Assembly: GCF_009765215.1 (NCBI RefSeq)
Contig: NZ_VLNV01000007.1
Coordinates: 186,001-250,000 of the forward strand
Direction of reading: 5' to 3'
DNA from: Lysobacter prati
Lineage (GTDB): Bacteria; Pseudomonadota; Gammaproteobacteria; Xanthomonadales; Xanthomonadaceae
Length of the DNA stretch: 64,000 bases
Shown: positions 28,584 to 36,894 of the stretch, one piece after another
Position numbering within the stretch: the first letter of the stretch is position 1
Layout of the letters: every line of letters begins with the position of its first letter
Notes under the pieces: model-generated
Database searches by the model: none
What the model saw: the letters and a program-made list of their open reading frames with translations, nothing else
Told to the model about the DNA's origin: nothing
Program-made: the position numbers and the translations under genes

Positions 28584-29414
28584 ATGCGAGTTGAAGAGCT
28601 GAGCGCGATGCTACACCGCAACAAGGACGGCATTTATGTCTCGACGGCCGTGGACGAGGTGTCCTATGCCGCTGACGGCCACTCGCGTTGCTTTGACGTG
28701 GAGGATGGCTCTTTCTGGTTCCGGCACCGCAACAACTGCATCGCCCACATGGTCGCAAACCATCCTTTCCCGCGTGGAGCGTTACTCGACATCGGCGGCG
28801 GCAATGGCTACGTCGCCCAGCGACTGGTCACGGAAGGGCACGAGGTCGTGCTGGTTGAACCGGGTCCGACTGGCGCTCGCAACGCCCGCCTTGTCCGTCA
28901 GCTCGATCACGTGGTCTGCGCGACAGTGGAGCAAGCTGCGTTCCGGCCCGGAAGTTTCGGCGCGATCGGCATGTTCGATGTGATCGAGCACATCGAAGAG
29001 GATCGCAAGTTCCTTGCAGACATCAGCCCGCTGCTGATCGCAAATGGGCGCCTCTACCTGACCATACCGTGCCATCAATGGCTTTGGTCTCAGGCCGACA
29101 TCGATGCCGGGCATTTTCGACGCCATACAGAAGCCAGCTTGCAGGCGCTGCTGGGGGGGATATTCCGCATCGACTATCTCAGCTACTTCTTCCGACCGCT
29201 CGTGCTGCCCCAGTTCTTGCTCCGTGCCCTGCCTTTCCGGCTCGGGATCGGCCGCAACAATGCAGTCATGTCTACCGAGGCAGAGCATGGATCGGGCAAT
29301 GGCGTAGCCGTTCGGATGCTCACGCGCATGCTGGAGCACGAGGCACGAACGATCTCCGATGACAAATCCATCGGGTTTGGCGCGAGCTGCCTGGTCGCCG
29401 CTACGCGTCTTTAG
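28584..29414 (+). CDS. Class I SAM-dependent methyltransferase (cluster A)
   Basis: A 276-residue protein with the SAM-binding motif I ALLDIGGGNGYVAQ (about 66-79), acidic end of strand two (VEPGP) and FGAIGMFDVIEHIEEDRKFL as motif II/III. The family methylates sugars, lipids or small molecules; the substrate here is not known. It has an excellent GGGAGGGGAG ribosome binding site and starts 35 bases after etf-QO. It is the first gene of an accessory glycan cluster, so a sugar or glycolipid substrate is the natural guess. Base use is less GC-rich than the etf-QO gene before it. Confidence 0.85.
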   Translation: MRVEELSAMLHRNKDGIYVSTAVDEVSYAADGHSRCFDVEDGSFWFRHRNNCIAHMVANHPFPRGALLDIGGGNGYVAQRLVTEGHEVVLVEPGPTGARNARLVRQLDHVVCATVEQAAFRPGSFGAIGMFDVIEHIEEDRKFLADISPLLIANGRLYLTIPCHQWLWSQADIDAGHFRRHTEASLQALLGGIFRIDYLSYFFRPLVLPQFLLRALPFRLGIGRNNAVMSTEAEHGSGNGVAVRMLTRMLEHEARTISDDKSIGFGASCLVAATRL

Positions 29415-29549
29415 CCCCCGGTTCGACGTCCCGGACACGAAAGACTGCGGCGGAACTGCGGCTCCATGCGTGTCCGAGCCCGGGTGGAGGACTTGGCAAT
29501 GGGTCGCACCCCGCGAGGCCAGCGGGTGCGCCAAGCTGCCGCCAGCAGG

Positions 29550-29555
29550 TAGAAT
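29550..29555 (+). promoter_or_regulatory. Candidate -10 element before the cluster A glycosyltransferase
   Basis: TAGAAT in the 243-base gap between the methyltransferase and the glycosyltransferase gene. The same hexamer recurs upstream of the ATP-grasp gene and of etfB. No good -35 box lies 16-18 bases upstream, so this is a weak prediction. Confidence 0.3.
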
Positions 29556-29657
29556 CTGGGCTCCCTGGCTGCTATATCGACTTGCGGTTGATGCCGTTTT
29601 TTGGCGCGATCGGACTCTGCGGCCTGCCCCCACTCTCCCGCAACGGCCCCAAGTCGC

Positions 29658-30608
29658 ATGCAGACCGCAGCTCAATCCTGCCCCATCCCGACCATATCCG
29701 TGGTTTCCCCGGTATATGGTTGCCGCGGCTGCCTTGAAGAACTGGTCGACTCGCTCGACGCCCAGGTGCGCCAGCTGACGACGGACTTCGAGGTCATCCT
29801 GGTCGACGATGCCAGCCCGGACCAGGCGTGGGATCGCATCCGGGAACTGGCGATGACCCGCCCTTGGCTGCGCGGCGTGCGCCTGTCGCGCAATTTTGGG
29901 CAGCATTCAGCAATCTCAGCGGGCATCGAGCTCGCCCGAGGTGAATGGGTCGTCGTGATGGACTGCGACCTTCAGGACCCCCCCTCCGCGATCCCGACCT
30001 TGTTCCAGACGGCGATCGACGGCGGATTCGATACCGTCTTTGCGCAGCGCCTCAATCGCAAGGACTCGCTGCCCAAGCGACTGGCATCCTGGGGGTTTTT
30101 CAAGCTGCTCGCCTGGCTGACGAACATTCCGCAGGACTCGAGCACGGCCAACTTCGGCGTATTCCACCGCAAGGTCATCGATGCCGTACGTTTGATGCCT
30201 GAGCGCGACAGGTGCTTCCCGCTTATGGTGAAGTGGTCGGGATTCAGGTCGACTGCCGTACCGGTCGAACATGCCAGGCGAAGTGAAGGCGCGAGCGGTT
30301 ACAACCTGCGCAAGATGATCAAGCTGGCATTGGGCATTGCATTGAGCTACTCGGAGAAGCCATTGCGCATGGTGGCCGGAGCCGGCGTCGCTGCTGCGCT
30401 TGCCGCATTCCTGATGGTGGGCTACTCGATCTTCCGTTGGCTCAGCGGCGACGTGGCCGTGGCCGGATTCACGAGCATCATCGCGTCCCTTTGGCTGGTG
30501 GGAGGGCTGATCCTCTTCAGCCTCGGCATCGTCGGTCTCTACGTGGGCCAGGTTTTCCGGAATGTCCAGGGGCGCCCCAGCTCCATCATCAGCGAGTCGA
30601 TCAATTGA
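29658..30608 (+). CDS. ArnC/GtrB-like undecaprenyl-phosphate glycosyltransferase (GT2)
   Basis: A 316-residue GT2 enzyme: TISVVSPVYGCRGCLEELVDSL starts the nucleotide-sugar fold, VDDASPD and the metal-binding DCD (Asp102, Asp104, followed by LQDPP) complete it, and two C-terminal membrane helices (about 240-262 and 272-298) anchor it. This layout is that of DPM1, GtrB and ArnC, which load a sugar on polyprenyl phosphate on the cytoplasmic face. The start at 29658 (MQTAAQSCPIP) follows a long 5' gap; upstream in-frame starts are not family-like. Its stop overlaps the next start as TTGA. Confidence 0.9.
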   Translation: MQTAAQSCPIPTISVVSPVYGCRGCLEELVDSLDAQVRQLTTDFEVILVDDASPDQAWDRIRELAMTRPWLRGVRLSRNFGQHSAISAGIELARGEWVVVMDCDLQDPPSAIPTLFQTAIDGGFDTVFAQRLNRKDSLPKRLASWGFFKLLAWLTNIPQDSSTANFGVFHRKVIDAVRLMPERDRCFPLMVKWSGFRSTAVPVEHARRSEGASGYNLRKMIKLALGIALSYSEKPLRMVAGAGVAAALAAFLMVGYSIFRWLSGDVAVAGFTSIIASLWLVGGLILFSLGIVGLYVGQVFRNVQGRPSSIISESIN

Positions 30609-31387
30609 GCCACGCAAACTCCGCTGAGATCTCGACTGGCGCATCCAGAGCCCGCGTGCGCCTGACGCCCTGGGACGAGCGCAGCCTTGGGCTCCGTACT
30701 GCGGAGTTGGTCGAGTTCTCCGCAGAGTCCGCCGCCGCGGCCGCGGCATTGATGACCCAGGTCCAGGCGTGGATGGTCGAGCACCGCATCGATTACTCGT
30801 TCGGCAGGATCGACGCGCGCGACCCGCACCTCAAGCAGGTCTATCAGGACCACGGATACCAGTTCATCGAGACGTCGCTGCGGATGTCCCGCACGCGCAC
30901 TGCCGAATGGCCGCGCACGCCTGCAGTAAAGCTCGTCTCGCGCCCCCCCACCCCCGAGGACATGCAGGCCCTGGCCTGGATCGCGGTGAATGATTTCCAC
31001 CACGGGCGCTTCCTCGAGGACCCCTGCCTCGAAAGCGAAGCGTGCCGAACCCGGACAGTGAACTGGCTGCGCGACCTCGAGTCCGCCGGCCAACTCCGCG
31101 CCATGCTATTGGGCCATTCGGTGGTCGGGTTCGCTGCAGACACCACTGACCCGGAAAGCAAAACGGCAGACCTCATCCTGTATGGGGTGTCTTCCGATTA
31201 TCCGATGTTGGCGATGCCACTCTGGATCGATGCCCTGAACCGGCTGAACGAGGACGGAGCACGCCGTTACCAGGCCATCGTCTCGGCGGCCAATACGGGC
31301 GTGATGAACCTCTATTCGCGCCTGGGCTTCCAGGTCGCCAGCACTTACTACGGCTTTCGCAAGCTCCACGCCGCAACCCTTTCGTGA
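30605..31387 (+). CDS. WecD-like GNAT N-acyltransferase (cluster A)
   Basis: A 260-residue protein starting at TTG 30605, which overlaps the glycosyltransferase stop (TTGA). Its order of blocks follows E. coli WecD, the dTDP-Fuc4N acetyltransferase: an N-terminal half with LTPWDERSLGLRTAELVEF and LKQVYQDHGYQFIETSLRMSR, a linker, DMQALAWIAVNDFHHGRF, then a C-terminal NTGVMNLYSRLGFQVASTYYGFRK that matches the WecD ending. It has about 35 more residues than WecD. Because an acyl carrier protein follows directly, the acyl donor may be acyl-ACP instead of acetyl-CoA. The sugar substrate is inferred, not shown. Confidence 0.78.
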   Translation: MSHANSAEISTGASRARVRLTPWDERSLGLRTAELVEFSAESAAAAAALMTQVQAWMVEHRIDYSFGRIDARDPHLKQVYQDHGYQFIETSLRMSRTRTAEWPRTPAVKLVSRPPTPEDMQALAWIAVNDFHHGRFLEDPCLESEACRTRTVNWLRDLESAGQLRAMLLGHSVVGFAADTTDPESKTADLILYGVSSDYPMLAMPLWIDALNRLNEDGARRYQAIVSAANTGVMNLYSRLGFQVASTYYGFRKLHAATLS

Positions 31388-31394
31388 CACCCCC

Positions 31395-31688
31395 ATGGAT
31401 TTGAACATGAAGAAAGACTTCAGTACCGAGATCTTCCAGCTCATCTCCGACCTGGCGGAAGCGCCAGAACTCCAGGTCGACAAGGGTACATCGCTCATTG
31501 GCGATGGCCGCATCCTCGATTCGATCAAGCTCGTGGAGCTGTGCGTGCAGCTTGAGGACCTCGCGACTGCGAACGGCTTCGAGTTCGATTGGACCTCGGA
31601 ATCGGCGATGTCCCGTTCGCGCAGCATGTTCCGTACCGCAGGCAGCTTGGCCGAAGCCTTCGCTGAGCAGCGGGACTCTAACCCGTGA
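31395..31688 (+). CDS. Acyl carrier protein (dedicated, cluster A)
   Basis: A 97-residue carrier protein with the phosphopantetheine site GRILDSIKLVEL; Ser43 is the attachment residue. A normal housekeeping ACP would read DSLDTVEL, so this is a specialised carrier. The C-terminal third (ESAMSRSRSMFRTAGSLAEAFAEQ) is longer than in fatty-acid ACPs. The start may be ATG 31395 or ATG 31407. It is followed by a GTGA overlap with the reductase, so carrier, reductase and ligase form one translational unit. Confidence 0.85.
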   Translation: MDLNMKKDFSTEIFQLISDLAEAPELQVDKGTSLIGDGRILDSIKLVELCVQLEDLATANGFEFDWTSESAMSRSRSMFRTAGSLAEAFAEQRDSNP

Positions 31689-32362
31689 TCCTGGTGACCG
31701 GCGCCAGCCGTGGACTGGGCGCGGCGATCTGCAATCGCCTCGTTGCACAGGGCCGCGATGTCATCGGCCTTGCGCGCGCCGGCAACGAAGGCGCCTACCC
31801 GGTACGCAGCTGCGACGTGACCTCGTACGAAGGCTGGCGCCAGTTGGCAAAGGACCTGCGCCACGAAGGCGTGCACGTGGACGCCTTGATCAACGTTGCG
31901 GGTGTCGCCTCCATGAACCTGGCGGTCACCACCCCCGAACACGTCACGCGGCGGGTAATCGAGACCAACTTGCTAGGGTCGATCTTTGGCTGCCAGGCCA
32001 TCGCACCGCTCATGATCCGCCGCAAGTCCGGCACGATCATCAATTTTTCCACCATCGCCGTGCATCTCGGCCTGAAGGGCGAATCGGTATACGTTGCCTC
32101 AAAGGCCGGAGTTGAAGGTTTCTCGAGGGCGTTTGCGCGCGAGATGGCCGACTTCGGCATAACCGTCAACTGCGTCGCGCCCGGTCCGATCCGCACCGAC
32201 CTGCTGCGTGGCGTCAGCGACACGCAGATCGATGTGATCGTTGAGCAACAGATCCTTCGCAAGGTGTTCGGCCCGGATGCAGTGTGCGACACCGTCGAGA
32301 TGCTGTTGAGCCCTTCCGCCCGGGCAATCACCGGGCAAGTGCTCCACGTGGGAGGTGCCTGA
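31685..32362 (+). CDS. Short-chain dehydrogenase/reductase, FabG-like (cluster A)
   Basis: A 225-residue SDR with the NADP(H)-binding VTGASRGLG (4-12), NVAG (70-73) and the catalytic set Ser122/Thr123, Tyr136 and Lys140 (YVASK). It begins at GTG 31685 overlapping the ACP stop. The C-terminal GPIRTDLL and ITGQVLHVGGA are FabG-like. In this position it most likely reduces a 3-oxoacyl group held on the neighbouring carrier protein, but reduction of a nucleotide sugar cannot be excluded. Confidence 0.85.
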   Translation: MILVTGASRGLGAAICNRLVAQGRDVIGLARAGNEGAYPVRSCDVTSYEGWRQLAKDLRHEGVHVDALINVAGVASMNLAVTTPEHVTRRVIETNLLGSIFGCQAIAPLMIRRKSGTIINFSTIAVHLGLKGESVYVASKAGVEGFSRAFAREMADFGITVNCVAPGPIRTDLLRGVSDTQIDVIVEQQILRKVFGPDAVCDTVEMLLSPSARAITGQVLHVGGA

Positions 32363-33660
32363 TGAGTCTGATCAAGGTCCTGGCTGAACGTTGGCGGGAT
32401 TGCGACACGCCATTTCTGGTCTACGGCGACCGCGAACTTCGATTCTCGGAAATCGGCGACAACACCGCCGTCGACCTGTCTGAAGTCAGGGAGGGCGACG
32501 TCGTCGCCCTTGTCGGGGACTTCGAGCCTGACTCGATCTCCGCTCTGTTGCGACTGATCGACCTGCAAACGATGATCGTGCCCCTCACCCGGGAAACAGA
32601 GAAGGACCACGAGTACTTCTTCGATACCGCCGGCGTCGACGTGGTCATCCGCGATGGGCAGGTGCATCGCCGCCACCATGATTCGGCCCCGCATCCGCTT
32701 GTGCAGCAGCTGCGCGATCTCGGCCATGCCGGCCTGGTCCTGTTCTCGACCGGCACGACGGGCCGCCCGAAGGGCATCCTCCATGACATGACACAGTTCC
32801 TTCGCCGGTTCGATACGCCACGACCGACGCTGCGAACGCTTAATTTCCTGCTTTTTGACCATATCGGCGGCATCAACACGCTGCTGCATACGATCTTCAA
32901 CCGCGGTGTCGTGATTTCGCCGCAGGACCGGAGCGTCTCAGGCATTCTCGAAGCCTGCCGCCGGCATTCAGTCGAAGTGTTGCCGACCACTCCGACCTTC
33001 CTGCGGATGATGCTGATCAGCGGCATGATCCCCGAGTCAATCCCTGAGCAGCTGAAAGTCATAACCTACGGCACGGAGCGGATGGACCAACCTACGCTCT
33101 CGGCGCTTTGCGAACTCCTGCCGGATGTCGACTTCCGCCAGACATTCGGAATGTCGGAGCTCGGAATCCTGCGAGTCAAGTCGGAGAGCCGCGACAGCTT
33201 GTTCATGCGCATTGGAGGCGAGGGCGTGGAGTCCCGGATTGTGGACGGGGTGCTCAAGATCCGCTCTTCATCGCGAATGGTGGGATACCTCAACGCGGAA
33301 TCTCCATTCGACGAAGAGGGTTGGTATGACACGAAGGACGTGGTCGAGGTCCGCGACGACTTCATAAAGGTGACCGGTCGCGTCAGCGACGTGATCAACG
33401 TCGGGGGCCTGAAGTTCATGCCATCGGAAATCGAACGCGAAGCTCTCGCCTTCCCGGGGGTTGCGCAAGCGAAAGCCACGGGCCGGTCGAACCCCATCAC
33501 CGGGCAACACGTCGAACTTCTGGTGGAGGCGCAAACAGGCGCTGACATCGACCTCAAGGCGCTCAAGGCGATGCTTAACGAACGCCTCCAGCCGCACATG
33601 CAACCCCGCAGGATCCAACTCGGCACGGTCGGAGTGGGCCACCGATTCAAGAAATCCTGA
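32362..33660 (+). CDS. AMP-forming acyl/aminoacyl-ACP ligase (adenylating enzyme, cluster A)
   Basis: A 432-residue member of the ANL superfamily. The ATP-binding P-loop FSTGTTGRPKG is at 128-138, the A5 motif QTFGMSELG at 260-268, A7 around WYDTKDVVE (322-330), and the hinge A8 GRVSDVINVGGLKFMPSEIE at 339-358. It is shorter than typical acyl-CoA ligases (500-560), chiefly in the N-terminal lid. The C-terminal A10 motif, normally Gly-Lys, reads GVGHRFKKS, with His in place of the catalytic Lys. It starts at ATG 32362, sharing one base with the SDR stop. Likely role: load an acid on the cluster carrier protein. Confidence 0.85.
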   Translation: MSLIKVLAERWRDCDTPFLVYGDRELRFSEIGDNTAVDLSEVREGDVVALVGDFEPDSISALLRLIDLQTMIVPLTRETEKDHEYFFDTAGVDVVIRDGQVHRRHHDSAPHPLVQQLRDLGHAGLVLFSTGTTGRPKGILHDMTQFLRRFDTPRPTLRTLNFLLFDHIGGINTLLHTIFNRGVVISPQDRSVSGILEACRRHSVEVLPTTPTFLRMMLISGMIPESIPEQLKVITYGTERMDQPTLSALCELLPDVDFRQTFGMSELGILRVKSESRDSLFMRIGGEGVESRIVDGVLKIRSSSRMVGYLNAESPFDEEGWYDTKDVVEVRDDFIKVTGRVSDVINVGGLKFMPSEIEREALAFPGVAQAKATGRSNPITGQHVELLVEAQTGADIDLKALKAMLNERLQPHMQPRRIQLGTVGVGHRFKKS

Positions 33661-33728
33661 GATCCACGAACGCAACAGTTGATGCACCACGCTGACCTAT
33701 GGCGTGCGCATCTGGAACGAGACAGACA

Positions 33729-34094
33729 ATGGCTTATTTTTTCATCGCCCTGATGTTGGCGCTAACCGTCTACGGCCAACTGGTAATCAAGTGGAGAGTG
33801 AACCTCGCAGGCTCGCTGCCCGCCGATCTCCAGGGCCAGGCGCTGTACCTGCTTGGCCTGCTGACGTCACCCTGGGTCATTAGCGGCTTGATGGCGGCGT
33901 TTCTTGCATCAATCTGCTGGATGCTCGCACTGACGAAGCTCGAACTGAGCCGCGCATATCCGTTCACCGCGCTGAGCTTCATCTTCATCCTGTTCAGTAG
34001 CGCATTGCTGTTCAACGACTCGATCACTGCCAGCAAGCTCATCGGCACCGCGCTCATCATTGGCGGCGTGTGCGTGATCGCCATTGCCGCCTGA
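33729..34094 (+). CDS. Small EamA/SMR-type transporter (ArnE/F-like, cluster A)
   Basis: A 121-residue protein of four membrane helices (about 2-20, 42-64, 70-90 and 97-119), with the pattern AYPFTALSFIFILFSSALLFNDSITASKLIGTALIIGGV, typical of EamA halves and of ArnE/ArnF. Such small proteins, alone or as pairs, flip undecaprenyl-phosphate-linked sugars. The start at 33729 is chosen because the ATG 30 bases upstream adds a polar stretch before the first helix. A second one of the same size is at 46338-46709. Together with the GT2 at 29658 it forms a plausible loading-and-flipping pair. Confidence 0.85.
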   Translation: MAYFFIALMLALTVYGQLVIKWRVNLAGSLPADLQGQALYLLGLLTSPWVISGLMAAFLASICWMLALTKLELSRAYPFTALSFIFILFSSALLFNDSITASKLIGTALIIGGVCVIAIAA

Positions 34095-34111
34095 AGGATC
34101 CGCGACCTGAA

Positions 34112-36193
34112 ATGACGTCACGCCTGCAGGAACAGCTCAAGTCCGCCCTGTTCAAGGGTCTTCGACTTGCCTTCCGCGTTGCGCCCCTCCCGGAGCGCAC
34201 TCGCGACAGGTTTCGCCAGACGTTCCTCGCGCGCTACCCTTCGGTCATCCCGCAGGGCCCCGTAGGCAGGGTCGGCGGCGCTACCCCATTCGCGCATCGT
34301 GCGCTTGCACGCTCGGACCAACCGGCCCTGGGGTCGATTCCGTATCGCGAAGAGGCCCTGCCCTCGCCCCTGCCGGCGACGTTGGTGGCGTTCTACCTGC
34401 CCCAGTTCCATTCCATCCCGGAAAACGATGCCTGGTGGGGCAAGGGCTTCACGGAGTGGCGAAACGTCGGGCGCGCGCTGCCGCAATTTCTGGGACATGC
34501 ACAGCCGCGAAATCCTGGGGACCTGGGGCACTACGACCTGCGCAACCCGCAGGTCATGCGGGACCAGGCCGACCTCGCAAAGGCCTACGGAATCGGTGCT
34601 TTCTGTTTCTACTTCTATTGGTTCGGAGGCAGGACTCTGCTCGAGGCGCCGCTCGTGCAGTGGCTGCAGGACGACGCGATCACGCTGCCGTTCTGCCTGT
34701 GCTGGGCCAACGAGAACTGGTCGCGACGATGGGACGGACGTGCGGACGATATCCTGATCGGGCAGCGGCACAGCGCTGACGATGACCTTGCGTTCATCGC
34801 CCACGTCGGTCGATACCTGCGCGATCCGCGATACCTGCGGGTAGATGGCAAGCCTCTCTTGCTGGTCTATCGACCCGGGCTCCTGCCGGACGCGAGGGCC
34901 ACTGCGCGACGCTGGCGAAACTGGTGCCTGGCAAACGGAGTAGGCGAGATCTGCATTGCTTACACGCAGAGTTTCGATCGCGCCGCTCCGGAGGAGTTTG
35001 GCTTCGACGTGGCAGTGGAGTTCCCTCCAAACCTGGCGACGCCGACCAACATCACGGCCGACCAGCAACTGCTCAATCCTGGCTATCGCGGCCAGGTGCT
35101 GGACTGGCGCGAGCTTGCCCAGGATTATTGTCAACGATCGATGCCGGAGTATCGACTGTTGCCCGGCGTGAACTGCGGCTGGGACAACGAGGCCAGGCGA
35201 CCGGGACAAGGGCGGACTTACCTGCACGCCTCGCCGCGCCGCTATGGTGACTGGTTGCGGCACACCGTGCACTCCCGCCTGGCATCGGCGCAGCCATCGG
35301 ATCGGTTTGTCTTCATCAACGCCTGGAACGAATGGGCCGAAGGCGCTGCGCTCGAGCCCGATGCGAGACTGGGCCATGCATGGCTGCAAGCCACGCGGAC
35401 CGCATTGCGATCGCCGGCGGAACCGGCGGCGGGGTCGCCCCTACGCCCGTGCGCCGTCATCCATGCGTGGTACCCGGAGGTGCTGGATGAACTGCTACAG
35501 GCGCTAAAGGCTTGCGGACAATCGTTCCGGATCATTGTCACGACTTCACCGGACAAGCATGAGGCCGTTGCCGAAAGGTTGTCAGCGCTCGGTGTCATGG
35601 CGGAAATGGTGACCGTCGAGAATCGCGGTCGCGATATTCTCCCGTTCCTGAAGGTGGCAGACCGGCTGCTCGATGAGGGCGAGCAACTGATCCTGAAGCT
35701 GCATACAAAGCGCTCCATGCATCGCGGCAATGGCGATTCCTGGCGGCGCGGCCTCGTCGACCGCCTGCTCGCAGGCAACCGTGCCGCAGACATCGTCAGG
35801 GCTTTCGCGCACGACGCCGGTCTCGGCCTGGTTGCGCCGGAAGGTCATCTGCTTCCCACCGAGCAGTACCTGGGCGGAAACCGGGCCCACCTGGACTATC
35901 TCTCCACGCGACTGGGCCTGGACGCGGCGTCTGCTCGACAGCCTTGCTTCGCATCTGGAAGCATGTTCTGGGTGCGAACGGCCGCATTGCGACCGCTGTT
36001 GGACGCACATCTGGACGAGTGGGAGTTCGAAAGCGAATCAGGCCAGATTGATGGAACGTTCGCGCACGCCGTGGAGCGCATTTTCGCCCGCTGCGCCATC
36101 AGTTCCGGCCTCAAGATCACCACCGCAGCGGCGGTTTGCGGAGAACCAGAGCCGGGAGATAGCCAACCCTACCCGTTCGCAAGTCGCAGCTGA
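34112..36193 (+). CDS. Two-domain WbsX-like (GH99-like) and rhamnan-synthesis-F-like protein
   Basis: A 693-residue protein of two glycan domains. Residues about 90-430 carry the WbsX/GH99-like pattern (FYLPQFHSIPENDAWWGKGFTEW, then CLCWANENWSRRWDG and FVFINAWNEWAEGA), and about 440-690 the RgpF pattern (CAVIHAWYPEVLDELL, LKLHTKRSMHRGNGDSWRRGLVDRLL). Such proteins occur in O-antigen and rhamnan loci, mostly as predicted glycosyltransferases; exact reaction is unknown. The start at 34112 (MTSRLQEQLK) follows the EamA gene by 17 bases. It ends cluster A at a perfect palindrome. Confidence 0.85.
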   Translation: MTSRLQEQLKSALFKGLRLAFRVAPLPERTRDRFRQTFLARYPSVIPQGPVGRVGGATPFAHRALARSDQPALGSIPYREEALPSPLPATLVAFYLPQFHSIPENDAWWGKGFTEWRNVGRALPQFLGHAQPRNPGDLGHYDLRNPQVMRDQADLAKAYGIGAFCFYFYWFGGRTLLEAPLVQWLQDDAITLPFCLCWANENWSRRWDGRADDILIGQRHSADDDLAFIAHVGRYLRDPRYLRVDGKPLLLVYRPGLLPDARATARRWRNWCLANGVGEICIAYTQSFDRAAPEEFGFDVAVEFPPNLATPTNITADQQLLNPGYRGQVLDWRELAQDYCQRSMPEYRLLPGVNCGWDNEARRPGQGRTYLHASPRRYGDWLRHTVHSRLASAQPSDRFVFINAWNEWAEGAALEPDARLGHAWLQATRTALRSPAEPAAGSPLRPCAVIHAWYPEVLDELLQALKACGQSFRIIVTTSPDKHEAVAERLSALGVMAEMVTVENRGRDILPFLKVADRLLDEGEQLILKLHTKRSMHRGNGDSWRRGLVDRLLAGNRAADIVRAFAHDAGLGLVAPEGHLLPTEQYLGGNRAHLDYLSTRLGLDAASARQPCFASGSMFWVRTAALRPLLDAHLDEWEFESESGQIDGTFAHAVERIFARCAISSGLKITTAAAVCGEPEPGDSQPYPFASRS

Positions 36194-36203
36194 GTTGGAA
36201 TGC

Positions 36204-36223
36204 AGGGGCACTCGAGTGCCCCT
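36204..36223. terminator. Perfect 20-base palindrome at the cluster A boundary
   Basis: AGGGGCACTC (36204-36213) is followed without a gap by its exact reverse complement (36214-36223), in the 44-base space between two convergent genes. As RNA it gives a stable stem on either strand. Following bases are TCTTCG on the plus strand and TGCATT on the minus strand, so the T-run is poor; a bidirectional terminator of moderate strength is likely. Confidence 0.55.
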
Positions 36224-36237
36224 CTTCGCCGGCTGCG

Positions 36238-36867
36238 TTACGCCAGGAACGCGACGCCGGTCTTCTCGCGCAGTTCCGCTTCACTGACATCCGGCGCCAA
36301 CTCGACCAGTTTCAGCCCCTGCGGCGTCACGTCCATCACCGCCAGCTCGCTGATGATGCGATTGACCACACCCACGCCGGTCAACGGCAGCGTGCACTGC
36401 GGCAGGATCTTGTGCTCGCCGCTCTTGGCGGTGTGCTCCATCAGCACGACCACGCGCTTGACGCCGGCGACCAGGTCCATCGCGCCGCCCATGCCCTTGA
36501 CCATCTTGCCCGGCACCATCCAGTTGGCGAGGTCGCCCTGGTCGGTCACCTGCATCGCACCGAGGATGGCCAGGTCGATGTGGCCGCCGCGGATCATCGC
36601 GAACGAGTCGTGGCTGCCGAAGTAGCTCGCGCCCGGACGTGCGGTCACGGTCTGCTTGCCGGCGTTGATCAGGTCGGCGTCGACTTCGCCCTCGGCCGGG
36701 AACGGGCCGATGCCGAGCAGGCCATTCTCGCTCTGCAGCCACACGTCCATCCCGTCGGGGATGAAGTTGGCCACCAGCGTCGGCAAGCCGATGCCGAGGT
36801 TGACGTATGCACCGTCGGTGAGTTCCTGCGCGGCGCGCTGCGCCATCTGGTCGCGGGTCCAGGCCAT
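36238..36867 (-). CDS. 3-oxoacid CoA-transferase subunit B
   Basis: A 209-residue beta subunit of a succinyl-CoA:3-ketoacid (or acetoacetate) CoA-transferase, used in ketone-body/acetoacetate breakdown. The catalytic Glu is in [11 protein letters not shown] (about Glu47) and the glycine-rich GIGLPT (about 25-30) is present. It is the second gene of the A-B pair, 27 bases after subunit A. The family substrate varies (succinyl-, acetoacetyl-CoA), so I give no symbol. Confidence 0.92.
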   Translation of the reverse strand: MAWTRDQMAQRAAQELTDGAYVNLGIGLPTLVANFIPDGMDVWLQSENGLLGIGPFPAEGEVDADLINAGKQTVTARPGASYFGSHDSFAMIRGGHIDLAILGAMQVTDQGDLANWMVPGKMVKGMGGAMDLVAGVKRVVVLMEHTAKSGEHKILPQCTLPLTGVGVVNRIISELAVMDVTPQGLKLVELAPDVSEAELREKTGVAFLA

Positions 36868-36894
36868 GGGTTTGTATCCTCTGATTTCGTGGTG

